From the NCBI RefSeq assembly GCF_001592755.1, contig NZ_LUKF01000014.1, forward strand, positions 248,401-312,400: a stretch of DNA of 64,000 nt, written 5' to 3'. The number at the start of each line of letters is the position of its first letter. Within the stretch, counting starts at the first letter, position 1. The notes under the pieces are model-generated. The model was not told the origin of the DNA and searched no databases. It worked only from the letters and a program-made list of their open reading frames with translations. This document shows, piece by piece, positions 10,592 to 18,605 of the stretch. The stretch is from Bdellovibrio bacteriovorus. GTDB lineage: Bacteria; Bdellovibrionota; Bdellovibrionia; Bdellovibrionales; Bdellovibrionaceae. The position numbers and the translations under genes are program-made.

Positions 10592-11866
10592 ATGCCCATG
10601 AAGAAATCATTGAGTCTTTTTCATCTCATTTTTTATGGCACCGGCATGATTTTAGGTGCCGGAATCTATTCTGTTATTGGTAAAGCGGGCGGCGTGGCTG
10701 AGAACGGTCTATGGATCAGCTTTCTGTTAGCGGCTCTTTGCGCATCCCTCACCGCACTTTCTTATGCGGAACTTGCAACGATGTTTCCGAAAACAGGTGG
10801 CGAATATATTTATGTAAAGAATATTTTTCCGCAGTGGCCCTATCTGGCCATGTTGTGTGGATCCATGATGATATTTGCGGGGATTAGCACCGCTACGACA
10901 GTAGCCATTGCGTTCTCTGGTTATATCCAACAGTTTGCTGACATACCCGAGTTTGTGACGGCCTTTTGTTTGCTGGGCGTTTTCACACTCGTGAATATCC
11001 TCGGTATAAAAGAATCAAGTTGGGTGAATGTTGTTTTCACATTAATAGAAATCTCAGGCCTTTTAATTTTCGTTTGGGTTGGCCTGCAGTCGCCCAAGTT
11101 TGGAGAAGCTCTTGCCGAACCTAGATTTGACGGTGCGATCATTTCTGGGGCGGCCCTGGTTATTTTTGCCTATTTTGGCTTTGAAAATATTGTGAATCTG
11201 GTGGAGGAATCGAAGGCTCCCGAAAAGGATCTTCCTAAAGGCATCATTATCAGTCTTGTGATTTCGACAATATTGTATTTGCTTGTCAGCCTGACGGCTT
11301 TGGCCTTGGGAAGTCCTGAAGAGTTGAGTCGCAGTAATGCTCCGTTAAGTGATCTTACCCGAAATGCAGCATCGTGGATTCCCAGGACTCTGGGTGCCAT
11401 AGCTTTGTTTTCGACGGCCAATACGGTGCTTATATCGATGATCTCAACCAGTCGGATTATATTCAGCATGGCGCGAGAAAAAGATTTACCCCAAGTGTTT
11501 TCTAAACTTCTAAAAAAACGTGCAACACCTTGGATGGGAGCTTTGGCTGTATTCGCTCTGGCTATAGCACTACTCCCATCAGGTGGAATTGAAGTGGTGG
11601 CCAGTGCGTCTTCTTTTGCCACGATGATAGCCTTCACAGTCATCAATCTGGCGCTGATTTATTTGAGATTTAAAGATCCAGAAAGAAAACGGCCCTTCAA
11701 GGTTCCTTTTACCATAGGTCGGTTGCCATTAATTCCGACCTTCGCAAGTTTTGTTTCCGTCGCCCTTTTATTTTTCTTCAATCGCGAAGTTTATGTGCTG
11801 GGGGCCGGAGTGATCGTGTTTGTGACGCTTCTTTATATATTTCTGAGATCCCGCAGGTCGTCTTGA
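10592..11866 (+). CDS. APC-family amino acid permease
   Basis: About 424 residues with twelve predicted membrane segments. The first contains the APC signature FYGTGMILGAGIYSVIG, and ELATMFPKTGGEYIYVK follows TM2. YFGFENIVNLVEESKAPEKD is the conserved loop between TM6 and TM7. Imports amino acids or amines with protons, or exchanges them; the substrate is unknown. The start is uncertain: ATG 10592, ATG 10598 and TTG 10574 all have poor ribosome-binding sites. The 3' end overlaps the convergent P450 gene by 34 bases. Confidence 0.88.
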   Translation: MPMKKSLSLFHLIFYGTGMILGAGIYSVIGKAGGVAENGLWISFLLAALCASLTALSYAELATMFPKTGGEYIYVKNIFPQWPYLAMLCGSMMIFAGISTATTVAIAFSGYIQQFADIPEFVTAFCLLGVFTLVNILGIKESSWVNVVFTLIEISGLLIFVWVGLQSPKFGEALAEPRFDGAIISGAALVIFAYFGFENIVNLVEESKAPEKDLPKGIIISLVISTILYLLVSLTALALGSPEELSRSNAPLSDLTRNAASWIPRTLGAIALFSTANTVLISMISTSRIIFSMAREKDLPQVFSKLLKKRATPWMGALAVFALAIALLPSGGIEVVASASSFATMIAFTVINLALIYLRFKDPERKRPFKVPFTIGRLPLIPTFASFVSVALLFFFNREVYVLGAGVIVFVTLLYIFLRSRRSS

Positions 11867-13116
11867 GTTTTCGGTTTGTATTGAACATCAGAAATAACAA
11901 AGTGACTGCCGGGGATTGGGGGCATGCGAGACAAGCGCAATGTTAAGTCTTGCTCGGGAACGCGATACAGAATTTCTTTGGAAAAGATATGGGCCGCTTG
12001 TTTCATCAACTCGCGCGTGATCCATTCTCCGGGGCAGCGATGATTTGTTTCTTGAAAACCACCGCCTTGAGGAACGAAGTTGTAAAGACTGCCGTCCCAT
12101 TTTTTAAACCGTTCTGGATAAAAGCTTTCCGGATCTTGCCACAGGATAGGGTCGTGATTGATTCCATTGAGATCTAACAGGACCCGCGTGCCTGCCGGAA
12201 TTGCTACATTGTTCCAGCGCAGATTTTTAGCGGCCACAGCGGCAATTGCCGGGAAGAACGGATAGAACCGCCGCACTTCTTGAATAAAGAGCTCTGCGTA
12301 TTTGCCATCTTCCGAAATTTTAGTGCGATGACCTGGAAAATAGTGAAGGGCATGGGCCACAAATAAAATGAAAACTGAAACAGCGACAGTAGGGCGAAGC
12401 AAATTGAGAAGTTCGACGGCAGCAACACGCAAGGGCAGCAAGCTCCCATCTTCTTCTTTAAAGTTTGCGACAGTATAAAGAGCTGAATCTTTTCCGACTT
12501 TGAGTTTTCCTTCGCGAACTTCTGAAATCAAAGACCCCATCCAGCTTTCAGCCTGTTTTCTTCGTGCGCGCGCACGAAAGTGACGGCGACTGAAGCTTCC
12601 TGCGTCGTCGAACATAGATCGCAGAATTTCTGTTTTTTCGGACAGTTCTGAGTGTTTTACAGGAACGCCGGTCCATTCACATACGGATAAAGTAAGAATT
12701 TGTTGAGCTTGTTCATACAAGCGTACTGACTTCTGTCCCTGCCAGTCACGAATTGCCTTCATCCAGTGACGCTCACTGATTTGCAGCAAATTCTGAATAC
12801 TCGCTGCCGTCATAAAAGAAAGAAACATTCTTTTACGATGAAGATGCTTCTTGCCATCCAGTCCCTGCACACCCCCTTTGCCCACAAGAGTCGCCTGCAG
12901 TGGTTCCGGCATCGCACCTTTACGAATGAAGTTTTCTTCATTGTAAAAGAACTTCGCGGCATCCACACCAGTAAGACAGAATGTTTTTCTGAGGCCGATA
13001 CGAGTCTGAAAAATATCTGTGTTTAAAGCTTCACAAGTCTCTTGAATGAAGTAATAGGGATTTTTCAAGAATTCAAATGTGCTATCCCACTGCGGGGCTT
13101 TAGGAATGTATGCCAT
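11833..13116 (-). CDS. CYP152-type P450 fatty-acid peroxygenase
   Basis: A 427-residue cytochrome P450. The heme-thiolate loop is PQGGGFQETNHRCPGEW (Cys near 361), the form with extra residues before the Cys seen in CYP152 enzymes. In the I helix the usual acid-alcohol pair is replaced by Arg-Pro (LLNLLRPTVAV), which in CYP152 binds the fatty-acid carboxylate and allows direct use of H2O2. GVQGLDG carries Gln84, matching Gln85 of P450-BSbeta rather than the His of OleT decarboxylase, so alpha/beta-hydroxylation of fatty acids is more likely than alkene formation. No redox partner is adjacent, as expected. The soluble form has no signal peptide. Confidence 0.9.
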   Translation of the reverse strand: MAYIPKAPQWDSTFEFLKNPYYFIQETCEALNTDIFQTRIGLRKTFCLTGVDAAKFFYNEENFIRKGAMPEPLQATLVGKGGVQGLDGKKHLHRKRMFLSFMTAASIQNLLQISERHWMKAIRDWQGQKSVRLYEQAQQILTLSVCEWTGVPVKHSELSEKTEILRSMFDDAGSFSRRHFRARARRKQAESWMGSLISEVREGKLKVGKDSALYTVANFKEEDGSLLPLRVAAVELLNLLRPTVAVSVFILFVAHALHYFPGHRTKISEDGKYAELFIQEVRRFYPFFPAIAAVAAKNLRWNNVAIPAGTRVLLDLNGINHDPILWQDPESFYPERFKKWDGSLYNFVPQGGGFQETNHRCPGEWITRELMKQAAHIFSKEILYRVPEQDLTLRLSRMPPIPGSHFVISDVQYKPKTQDDLRDLRNI

Positions 13117-13185
13117 AACCTATACATATCGAGCTTAAGAATAGGAGGCGATCAATGAGGACCTAATGTGATTAAAAACAGGAAC

Positions 13186-13911
13186 TCACTTCAGTATTTT
13201 GCTAAGAAAAAGTTTCGTGCGCTCGTTTTGCGGGTTTTCGAACAGTTTTTTAGGTGGTGCCTCTTCGACGATCTGGCCATCGTCCATGAATAGAACTCGA
13301 TCTGCCACTTGTTTAGCAAAACCCATTTCATGAGTAACGACAATCAGAGTGCGCCCACTATGAGCCAAAGATTTAATCACGTCCAGAACTTCACCCACCA
13401 TCTCGGGGTCTAACGCGGACGTGGGTTCATCAAAGAGGAGAACCTGAGGTTCCATGGCCAAGGCGCGCGCAATGGCCACTCGTTGTTGTTGTCCACCGGA
13501 AAGCTCTTGAGGGTAAGAGTTTTCTTTTTCACTTAGACCGACTCGCTTTAATAACTCGCGAGCTTTCTGTTGAGCCTCAGTCAGTGAAACATTTTTTACT
13601 TCCATCGGTGCTAGACAGATATTTTCTAGGACGGTCCTATGAGGAAATAAATTAAAACGCTGAAAGACCATGCCCGCATGAGCCCGAAGTTTATTGAGAT
13701 CTGTTGATGGGTCGGTAACAACAAATTCATCCACAACAATTTTTCCTTCTTGAGCATGCTCAAGAGCATTTAAGCAACGAAGAAAGGTGCTTTTGCCTGA
13801 TCCCGAGGGCCCGATAATGCAAACGACTTCGTTATCTTTGATTTCACAACTCACATTCTTAAGAACATGGCGTTCACCGAAGTACTTTTGAAGATGTGTT
13901 ACTTGAATCAT
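13186..13911 (-). CDS. Polar amino acid ABC transporter, ATP-binding protein
   Basis: A 241-residue ATPase of the GlnQ/HisP type: Walker [11 protein letters not shown]-loop [12 protein letters not shown], signature LSGGQQQR and Walker [13 protein letters not shown]. It powers the importer formed with the two preceding genes (transcribed right to left: binding protein, permease, ATPase). Its start overlaps the permease stop by 4 bases. 69 bases separate it from the P450 gene on the same strand. Confidence 0.95.
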   Translation of the reverse strand: MIQVTHLQKYFGERHVLKNVSCEIKDNEVVCIIGPSGSGKSTFLRCLNALEHAQEGKIVVDEFVVTDPSTDLNKLRAHAGMVFQRFNLFPHRTVLENICLAPMEVKNVSLTEAQQKARELLKRVGLSEKENSYPQELSGGQQQRVAIARALAMEPQVLLFDEPTSALDPEMVGEVLDVIKSLAHSGRTLIVVTHEMGFAKQVADRVLFMDDGQIVEEAPPKKLFENPQNERTKLFLSKILK

Positions 13912-14651
13912 GTTGATTGGTACTTTCTTTCGAGACGGTGAACGACGTAAGACATGCCTAACGTGATAATTAAATAAATGGCGGAAATAAATAAATACGG
14001 TTCCCAGTAGCGGGCATAGGCGCCGGCCGCGGTTCTTGCCGCATAAGCAAGTTCTGCCAGTCCGATAGCAGAAACCAATGACGAATCTTTTAAAAGTGTA
14101 ATAGCTTCATTTCCTAAGGGAGGAAGCATACGGCGGAACGCTTGAGGAATGATGATATGCCTCATGGTCTGGGAATAATTAAGACCCAAGGATCGAGCTG
14201 CCTCGGTTTGGCCTCGATCAATAGATTGAATTCCGGCGCGGAAAATCTCAGCGATGTAAGCCGCTGAGTTCAGGCTTAAAGCCAAAGCGCCTGAAATCAA
14301 GGCGCCATATTCGCGCTTCAAATAAAGAGCGGCGTCTCCGGAGATCAGAACTCCGGTGTCGGCATGGATAAGCCAAGGCACCAGAGCAAAGTGGATCAGA
14401 AGAATCTGGACAAAGAGAGGCGTGCCGCGAAAAAATGAAATATAGATTTGTGACGGTGTTTTTACTAGAAGCTTTAAGGGCCAGCGCCAAGGGCCTCGCT
14501 CGGCGTAGGCGATTTTTCCTAAACCTAACATCAATCCTAAAATTGTGCCGAAGAATATTCCAATGGCAGTCAGAGCGAGAGTGGTCCACAAACCTCGGAT
14601 GAATAGAGGCATGTACTCAGCAATAATGTCCGTGCGAAACCACTCAAACAT
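13908..14651 (-). CDS. Polar amino acid ABC transporter, permease
   Basis: A 247-residue HisM/GlnP-type inner-membrane permease with about five membrane segments. The first follows [20 protein letters not shown]. The EAA loop is [20 protein letters not shown], which docks on the ATPase. Its start is only three bases from the binding-protein stop. A single permease gene implies a homodimer. Confidence 0.93.
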   Translation of the reverse strand: MFEWFRTDIIAEYMPLFIRGLWTTLALTAIGIFFGTILGLMLGLGKIAYAERGPWRWPLKLLVKTPSQIYISFFRGTPLFVQILLIHFALVPWLIHADTGVLISGDAALYLKREYGALISGALALSLNSAAYIAEIFRAGIQSIDRGQTEAARSLGLNYSQTMRHIIIPQAFRRMLPPLGNEAITLLKDSSLVSAIGLAELAYAARTAAGAYARYWEPYLFISAIYLIITLGMSYVVHRLERKYQST

Positions 14652-14654
14652 GCA

Positions 14655-15422
14655 CTAATTCTTTCCAAAATATTTAGCGTAGATCTTTTGGTAAGTGCCA
14701 TCTTTTTTGATGGCCGTAAGAGCGCCATTAATCTTGTTTAAAAGTTCGGTATTTCCTTTTTTTACCGCAATTCCATAGTGCTCTTTAGCGAAGCTCGGGT
14801 CGGCGATGGTTTTAAAGGCCTTTGTATTGTTCGCTAAGAAGTTGTCGATAACGCCATTATCGGCGACGACGGCATCGACTCCGCCATTCACGAGTTCTTG
14901 CAAAGCCAAGGGGGTGCCTTCAAATCGCTTGATGTTGGCGTCAGTTTTTCCAAGAAGGCCGCTAACAACTTCATCGCCGGTAGTTCCTGTTTGTACTCCG
15001 ATTTTCAGTCCACGCAGCTCAGTAAATTTCGTGACCTTGGACTTTAACGGCAGGGCGATCAACTGTACGGCTTCAAAATAAGGTTCGGAAAAATCCATGA
15101 CCTTTTTTCTTTCGCTGTTGATCGTAATCGCAGAAATCAGGATGTCACGATCTCCAGAAGCTAATTGGCTGAAAAGACCTTCCCAAGGAGTATTGACAAC
15201 TTTAATTTTGAATCCGGCTTTATCGGCGATGGCCTGGATGATGTCGATATCGAAACCTTCGACGGATTTATCGGCATTTTCACTTTCAAACGGGGCATAG
15301 GCAGCGTCGGTACCGACGATGAATTCTAAGGCCGTGGACTGAGTGGTTGCGGACGGGGCTTCCTTTTTCGTGCAAGAAAGGAAAATGGGAAGTACTAGAA
15401 GTAGCAGCCAAGAAATTCTCAT
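14655..15422 (-). CDS. Polar amino acid ABC transporter, substrate-binding lipoprotein
   Basis: A 255-residue family 3 solute-binding protein. MRISWLLLLVLPIFLSCTKK is a lipoprotein signal with a slightly unusual lipobox (FLSC). Family motifs follow: GTDAAYAPFESEN, VEGFDIDIIQAIADKAG, DFSEPYF and IGVQTGTTGDE. The Arg and Asp that hold the amino acid backbone are in the expected places, but which amino acid is bound cannot be told. First gene of a three-gene operon on the minus strand. Confidence 0.93.
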   Translation of the reverse strand: MRISWLLLLVLPIFLSCTKKEAPSATTQSTALEFIVGTDAAYAPFESENADKSVEGFDIDIIQAIADKAGFKIKVVNTPWEGLFSQLASGDRDILISAITINSERKKVMDFSEPYFEAVQLIALPLKSKVTKFTELRGLKIGVQTGTTGDEVVSGLLGKTDANIKRFEGTPLALQELVNGGVDAVVADNGVIDNFLANNTKAFKTIADPSFAKEHYGIAVKKGNTELLNKINGALTAIKKDGTYQKIYAKYFGKN

Positions 15423-15500
15423 GAAAACCTCGTCCAGAGTTTATATGGCTCACTTGACCATTCTTAAGACCTTGAGTCAAATTCATTTCAGGAGTTCGAA

Positions 15501-15653
15501 ATGCTTCAGGCTTTAGGGAAAATTGCAGGCTCCGTTCTGCGCAGTCTTTTTATTTCCATCGTGATGTTCATCATCGTCTTTTCCGTTATTACCGGAGAGT
15601 TTCCTCCAAATTTAAACGTGTTACGAACACGTTTAAAAATCTGCAACAAATGA
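15501..15653 (+). CDS. Small single-pass membrane protein
   Basis: A 50-residue ORF preceded by aggag 6 bases before ATG 15501. It begins MLQALGKIAGSVLRSLFISI and has a membrane helix at about 13-31 (SLFISIVMFIIVFSV). Its stop overlaps the start of the coiled-coil ORF (ATGA). Near its end is a TTTAAAA heptamer in the phase needed for -1 slippage, right after a 12-bp hairpin. A shift there would fuse the membrane helix to the coiled coil. It could also simply be translationally coupled. Confidence 0.65.
   Translation: MLQALGKIAGSVLRSLFISIVMFIIVFSVITGEFPPNLNVLRTRLKICNK
15611..15638 (+). promoter_or_regulatory. 12-bp hairpin with T TTA AAA slippery heptamer
   Basis: TTTAAACGTGTT-ACG-AACACGTTTAAA is a perfect 12-bp inverted repeat (15611-15637). 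Its 3' arm contains T TTA AAA at 15632-15638, in the zero frame of the small membrane ORF. A -1 slip enters the frame of the following coiled-coil ORF, which is open upstream of its ATG. Known stimulatory structures lie downstream of the slip site, whereas this one lies upstream and overlaps it, so function is uncertain. Confidence 0.45.
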
Positions 15654-15919
15654 CCCAGTTAAGCCGTCAGATCCAAGAGCAACAAAAAGCTTTAAAGAAT
15701 CAGTACACAGCCCATGGCGAAGTGGATGAAAGCGATGTCGAGGCTTTGCAAGAACTCAACTTGAAAAGAGCGGAACTTGGGGCGGGGCTTTTACAAGCTG
15801 AAAATGCGGTTTCTGATTCACAAGAAACCAGCGAATTAAAACAGAAAATGAAAGAGTTAGAAACGCAGCTTTTCCGATTGCAACAACGGGTGAGTCAGCT
15901 AGAAAGTAAAACAAAGTAG
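15650..15919 (+). CDS. Coiled-coil protein
   Basis: An 89-residue ORF, Gln/Glu/Lys-rich throughout, with heptad-like spacing of Leu/Val (about 1-30 and 60-88, ending LFRLQQRVSQLESK). There is no signal peptide or membrane segment of its own. ATG 15650 overlaps the preceding stop and has no independent ribosome-binding site, so translation depends on coupling or on a -1 frameshift from the membrane ORF. Not recognised as a named family. Confidence 0.7.
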   Translation: MTQLSRQIQEQQKALKNQYTAHGEVDESDVEALQELNLKRAELGAGLLQAENAVSDSQETSELKQKMKELETQLFRLQQRVSQLESKTK

Positions 15920-15925
15920 GACGCT

Positions 15926-16459
15926 ATGAATTTAATTTTCCGTCTTTTGCATGTGTTTTTGTTTTCAAGATTCCGCAAATCCGTCGGGGTGATGGAGGAG
16001 TGCGCGACTCCGTTTCGCGTTTGGCCGACGGACCTTGACGTGCTCATGCATATGAACAATGGCGTTTACTTATCTTTGCAAGATTTAGCTCGCGTTGATT
16101 ACATGATTCGAGCCGGTGCAGCCAAAAAGATTTCCGAAAATGGCTGGTACCCTGTGGTGGCTTCTGAAATGATTCGTTTCCGCCGGTCTTTGCAGCCGTT
16201 TCAAAAATTTGAATTGCGCACACGATTGATCGCGTGGGATGAAAAATATTTGTATCTAGAACATAAGTTTACGAGCCGTGGAGAAGTCATGGCGTTGGGA
16301 ATGATTCGTGCCCGTTTTTTAAGTAAAAAGGGTGGTTTGGTGTCACCGCAAGATCTTTTGAAGGCATTGGATTTAGATATTCAATCTCCGCCAATGCCCG
16401 CTCATCTTCAATCATGGTTGAATGCTGACCAGGAGCATTCGAAGTCTTTGGGTTTATAA
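15926..16459 (+). CDS. Hotdog-fold acyl-CoA thioesterase-like protein
   Basis: A 177-residue protein. VWPTDLDVLMHMNNGVYLSL is the 4HBT/YbgC-like active-site region (the D-x-x-x-H-M-N-N-x-x-Y motif), and FRRSLQPFQKFELRTRL forms a central strand. It likely hydrolyses an acyl-CoA or acyl-ACP thioester; the substrate is unknown. The N-terminal hydrophobic stretch (LIFRLLHVFLFSRF) may associate with the membrane. It starts 6 bases after the coiled-coil ORF, suggesting one transcription unit. Confidence 0.8.
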   Translation: MNLIFRLLHVFLFSRFRKSVGVMEECATPFRVWPTDLDVLMHMNNGVYLSLQDLARVDYMIRAGAAKKISENGWYPVVASEMIRFRRSLQPFQKFELRTRLIAWDEKYLYLEHKFTSRGEVMALGMIRARFLSKKGGLVSPQDLLKALDLDIQSPPMPAHLQSWLNADQEHSKSLGL

Positions 16460-16561
16460 CTTCAAAATTGCAGGACGAACGTCGGGCTTTTGTCACAACC
16501 CTAAGTCCTGTATCAAGGTAGGGCACTTGCCGCCTTGTATATAATTTTCAACAATGATTCT

Positions 16562-17062
16562 GTGACACTAGAAATATCAAAACTGAAAAATATCAAGATG
16601 TTGGTCCTCGATGTGGATGGCGTCTTAACGGACACTCGCATGTGGTTTGACGGCAAAGAATGGCGCCGCTTTTATTCCGTTCGTGATGGCGTGGGCATAA
16701 AACGCATCATGGAAGCGGGTTACAAAGTCGCTGTGATCACTGGCAGTAAAGCCGAAGACATACGCGCGCGTGTGAAATCTCTGGGAATTCATTTCCTCTT
16801 TGAAGGGGCTCTCGACAAAGAACCTTCTTTCTTACAGCTGCAAAAGGAATCAGGCATTCGTCCCGACGAGATGGCTTATGTCGGTGATGATATTTTCGAT
16901 ATTCCTCTTCTGCAAGCCGTTGCTTTCGGAGCGACAGTTCCTGAAGCCGTCGATGAAGTTTTAGAAATAGCGGATTACGTGACTCGCAGACCCGGTGGAT
17001 GTGGGGCTGTCAGAGAGGTTTGTGATTACATCTATAAATATGGGGCCTTTTCCTCTAGGTAG
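16562..17062 (+). CDS. kdsC: Kdo-8-phosphate phosphatase
   Basis: A HAD-superfamily C0 phosphatase that releases Kdo from Kdo-8-P. The nucleophile motif is LVLDVDGVLTDTRMWFDG, then YKVAVITGSKAEDI (motif II), DKEPSFLQL (motif III Lys) and YVGDDIFDIPLL (motif IV). GTG 16562 gives 166 residues and a short lead into motif I; TTG 16535 is an alternative, but it falls inside a TATATAAT sequence (16538-16545) that looks like a -10 box. No convincing -35 was found. It leads into the Glt-like gene cluster. Confidence 0.9.
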   Translation: MTLEISKLKNIKMLVLDVDGVLTDTRMWFDGKEWRRFYSVRDGVGIKRIMEAGYKVAVITGSKAEDIRARVKSLGIHFLFEGALDKEPSFLQLQKESGIRPDEMAYVGDDIFDIPLLQAVAFGATVPEAVDEVLEIADYVTRRPGGCGAVREVCDYIYKYGAFSSR

Positions 17063-17068
17063 GTATTC

Positions 17069-17794
17069 ATGCTGAAAAATGGTTTCAAAGCCGTTGCGAT
17101 TATTATTCTTGCGTTGCTACTGCATAAAGCGGCTTTTGCTGCGGAAGTGATCGAACTTCCTCCTGAAGAGCTGGCGCAAGAGTCAGTTCTTCCTGTTTTC
17201 GACAAACCGGTGAGTGTAAAAAACCGCAATGTCGTCACAAATAAACGCATCGAAGCCGATATTTTTTATGGCTATGCGATGACAGAGCCGATTGCGAACG
17301 TCAGCAAGCTGGGATTGGGTATCTATTATAATACCAGTGAAAGCAGTGCTTGGGGATTATTGCTAGCGAAGAACTTCGCCGGTCTTTCAAGCTATGCAGA
17401 TCAGTTGGATGAGCAGTTCAACCTGAAATTCGATCGCGCTCCTTCTCCCGAACTGACGGCGATGCTGGATTATAACTTAAAGGCTTTCTACGGAAAAATG
17501 AGTTTGTCCAAATCTTTGGTCATCAACACGATCCTTTTTGGCTCGGCCTCTGCCGGGATTGTCAAATATGTGCATAAAACCTATCCCGCGGTGGCCGTGG
17601 GTTTAGGACAGAAATTTTACTTTACAAAAAATTGGTCGCTGCGTTTTGACTTACGCCTTTACGCGAACCAAGCGCCGGTTCCTTTCTTAGCGGGTCACTT
17701 AAAACCCGCTGAGCCGGTACCTGATTATTCAGATTTTGAAGAGCGCGTAACTTTCACGACAAACCTTGATGTGGGCTTGTCGTATTTGTTTTAA
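17069..17794 (+). CDS. Outer-membrane beta-barrel protein (Glt-like cluster, gene 1)
   Basis: A 241-residue secreted protein with signal peptide ending near AAFAAE (residues 1-25). After about residue 60 it shows alternating aromatic/polar strands and ends in a beta-strand with terminal Phe (LDVGLSYLF), typical of an outer-membrane barrel recognised by BAM. The position at the head of the TPR/TolQR cluster suggests the role of the GltA/GltB/GltH barrels of Myxococcus, which form the outer-membrane part of the gliding machine. That assignment rests on context and fold, not on a sequence comparison. Confidence 0.75.
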   Translation: MLKNGFKAVAIIILALLLHKAAFAAEVIELPPEELAQESVLPVFDKPVSVKNRNVVTNKRIEADIFYGYAMTEPIANVSKLGLGIYYNTSESSAWGLLLAKNFAGLSSYADQLDEQFNLKFDRAPSPELTAMLDYNLKAFYGKMSLSKSLVINTILFGSASAGIVKYVHKTYPAVAVGLGQKFYFTKNWSLRFDLRLYANQAPVPFLAGHLKPAEPVPDYSDFEERVTFTTNLDVGLSYLF

Positions 17795-17807
17795 GAGGAG
17801 TTAGCAG

Positions 17808-18605
17808 ATGTTGAATAGGAATTTGACGAAAGTGTTTTTACTCCTCGCTCTGACTGCGCCCGGTGCTGTGCACGCGCAATCTTCAGAGGGTGACGAGTTG
17901 GATGTGATTGAGTTAGAAATCGATAGATCTGCGCCAAAGCAAAATTCGATTTCAAACTCGGCACCAAGTTATTCAGAGACTTCTCCTCGCGACAATACGC
18001 TGAGTGATTTTTCTGGTTTGGGATCGCTTTCTCCATTTCAAGAAGTTTCCGTAATTCAGAAGCGCTTTCTTCCGAAAACGGGCCGTTTTCAGCTCTTTGG
18101 TGGATTGACGACGGTGACAAATGATCCGTTCTTCCTGACGTTCGGTGGTGTGGCGAAAGCCAGTTACTTCTTGAACGAATCCTGGGGTGTTGAGCTGAAC
18201 TATTTCGGTTTGACCAGTTCGGATCGCACATCGACTGAAGAGTTGCGTGATATCCAAGGCGTTTCGACAGAAAACCTGGTTTATCCGAAGTCTTATTTTG
18301 GCGTGGACGTGATGTACATCCCGATTTACGGAAAAATGACTTGGTTCAACGAAAAGATCGTTCCTTTCGATCTTTATATCTCTGCAGGGTATGGGACGAC
18401 AAATACTCAAGCCGGTGAAAATGCAGGAACTATTCACTTGGCGACAGGACAGATTTTTGCCCTTAGCAAAGCGTATGCTATTCGCTGGGATTTCAGCTGG
18501 AACTTCTTTAACGCAACCGGCATCGACGGTTCGACAAATTCATTTAACAACCTCTTCCTCACTGTGGGCGTGAGTTGGTTCTTTCCGGAGGCTAGTTACC
18601 GATGA
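17808..18605 (+). CDS. Outer-membrane beta-barrel protein (Glt-like cluster, gene 2)
   Basis: 265 residues. Signal peptide MLNRNLTKVFLLLALTAPGAVHAQ, an acidic, Ser-rich linker (about 25-75), then barrel-like strands (FQLFGGLTTVTNDPFFLTFG, SWGVELNYFGL, FDLYISAGYGTTN) and a final strand LTVGVSWFF. gaggag precedes ATG by about 6 bases. Second of two barrels, probably a GltA/GltB counterpart. Its stop overlaps the next start (ATGA). Confidence 0.75.
   Translation: MLNRNLTKVFLLLALTAPGAVHAQSSEGDELDVIELEIDRSAPKQNSISNSAPSYSETSPRDNTLSDFSGLGSLSPFQEVSVIQKRFLPKTGRFQLFGGLTTVTNDPFFLTFGGVAKASYFLNESWGVELNYFGLTSSDRTSTEELRDIQGVSTENLVYPKSYFGVDVMYIPIYGKMTWFNEKIVPFDLYISAGYGTTNTQAGENAGTIHLATGQIFALSKAYAIRWDFSWNFFNATGIDGSTNSFNNLFLTVGVSWFFPEASYR

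Noticed and set aside
10467..10610. N-terminal extension of the AGE epimerase frame
   Set aside because: Unlike the family start and overlapping the divergent permease gene; ATG 10466 gives normal length.
13142..13165. Strong aggagg followed by ATG on the plus strand upstream of the P450 gene
   Set aside because: The frame stops after three codons; no sign of a leader peptide for any downstream plus-strand gene.
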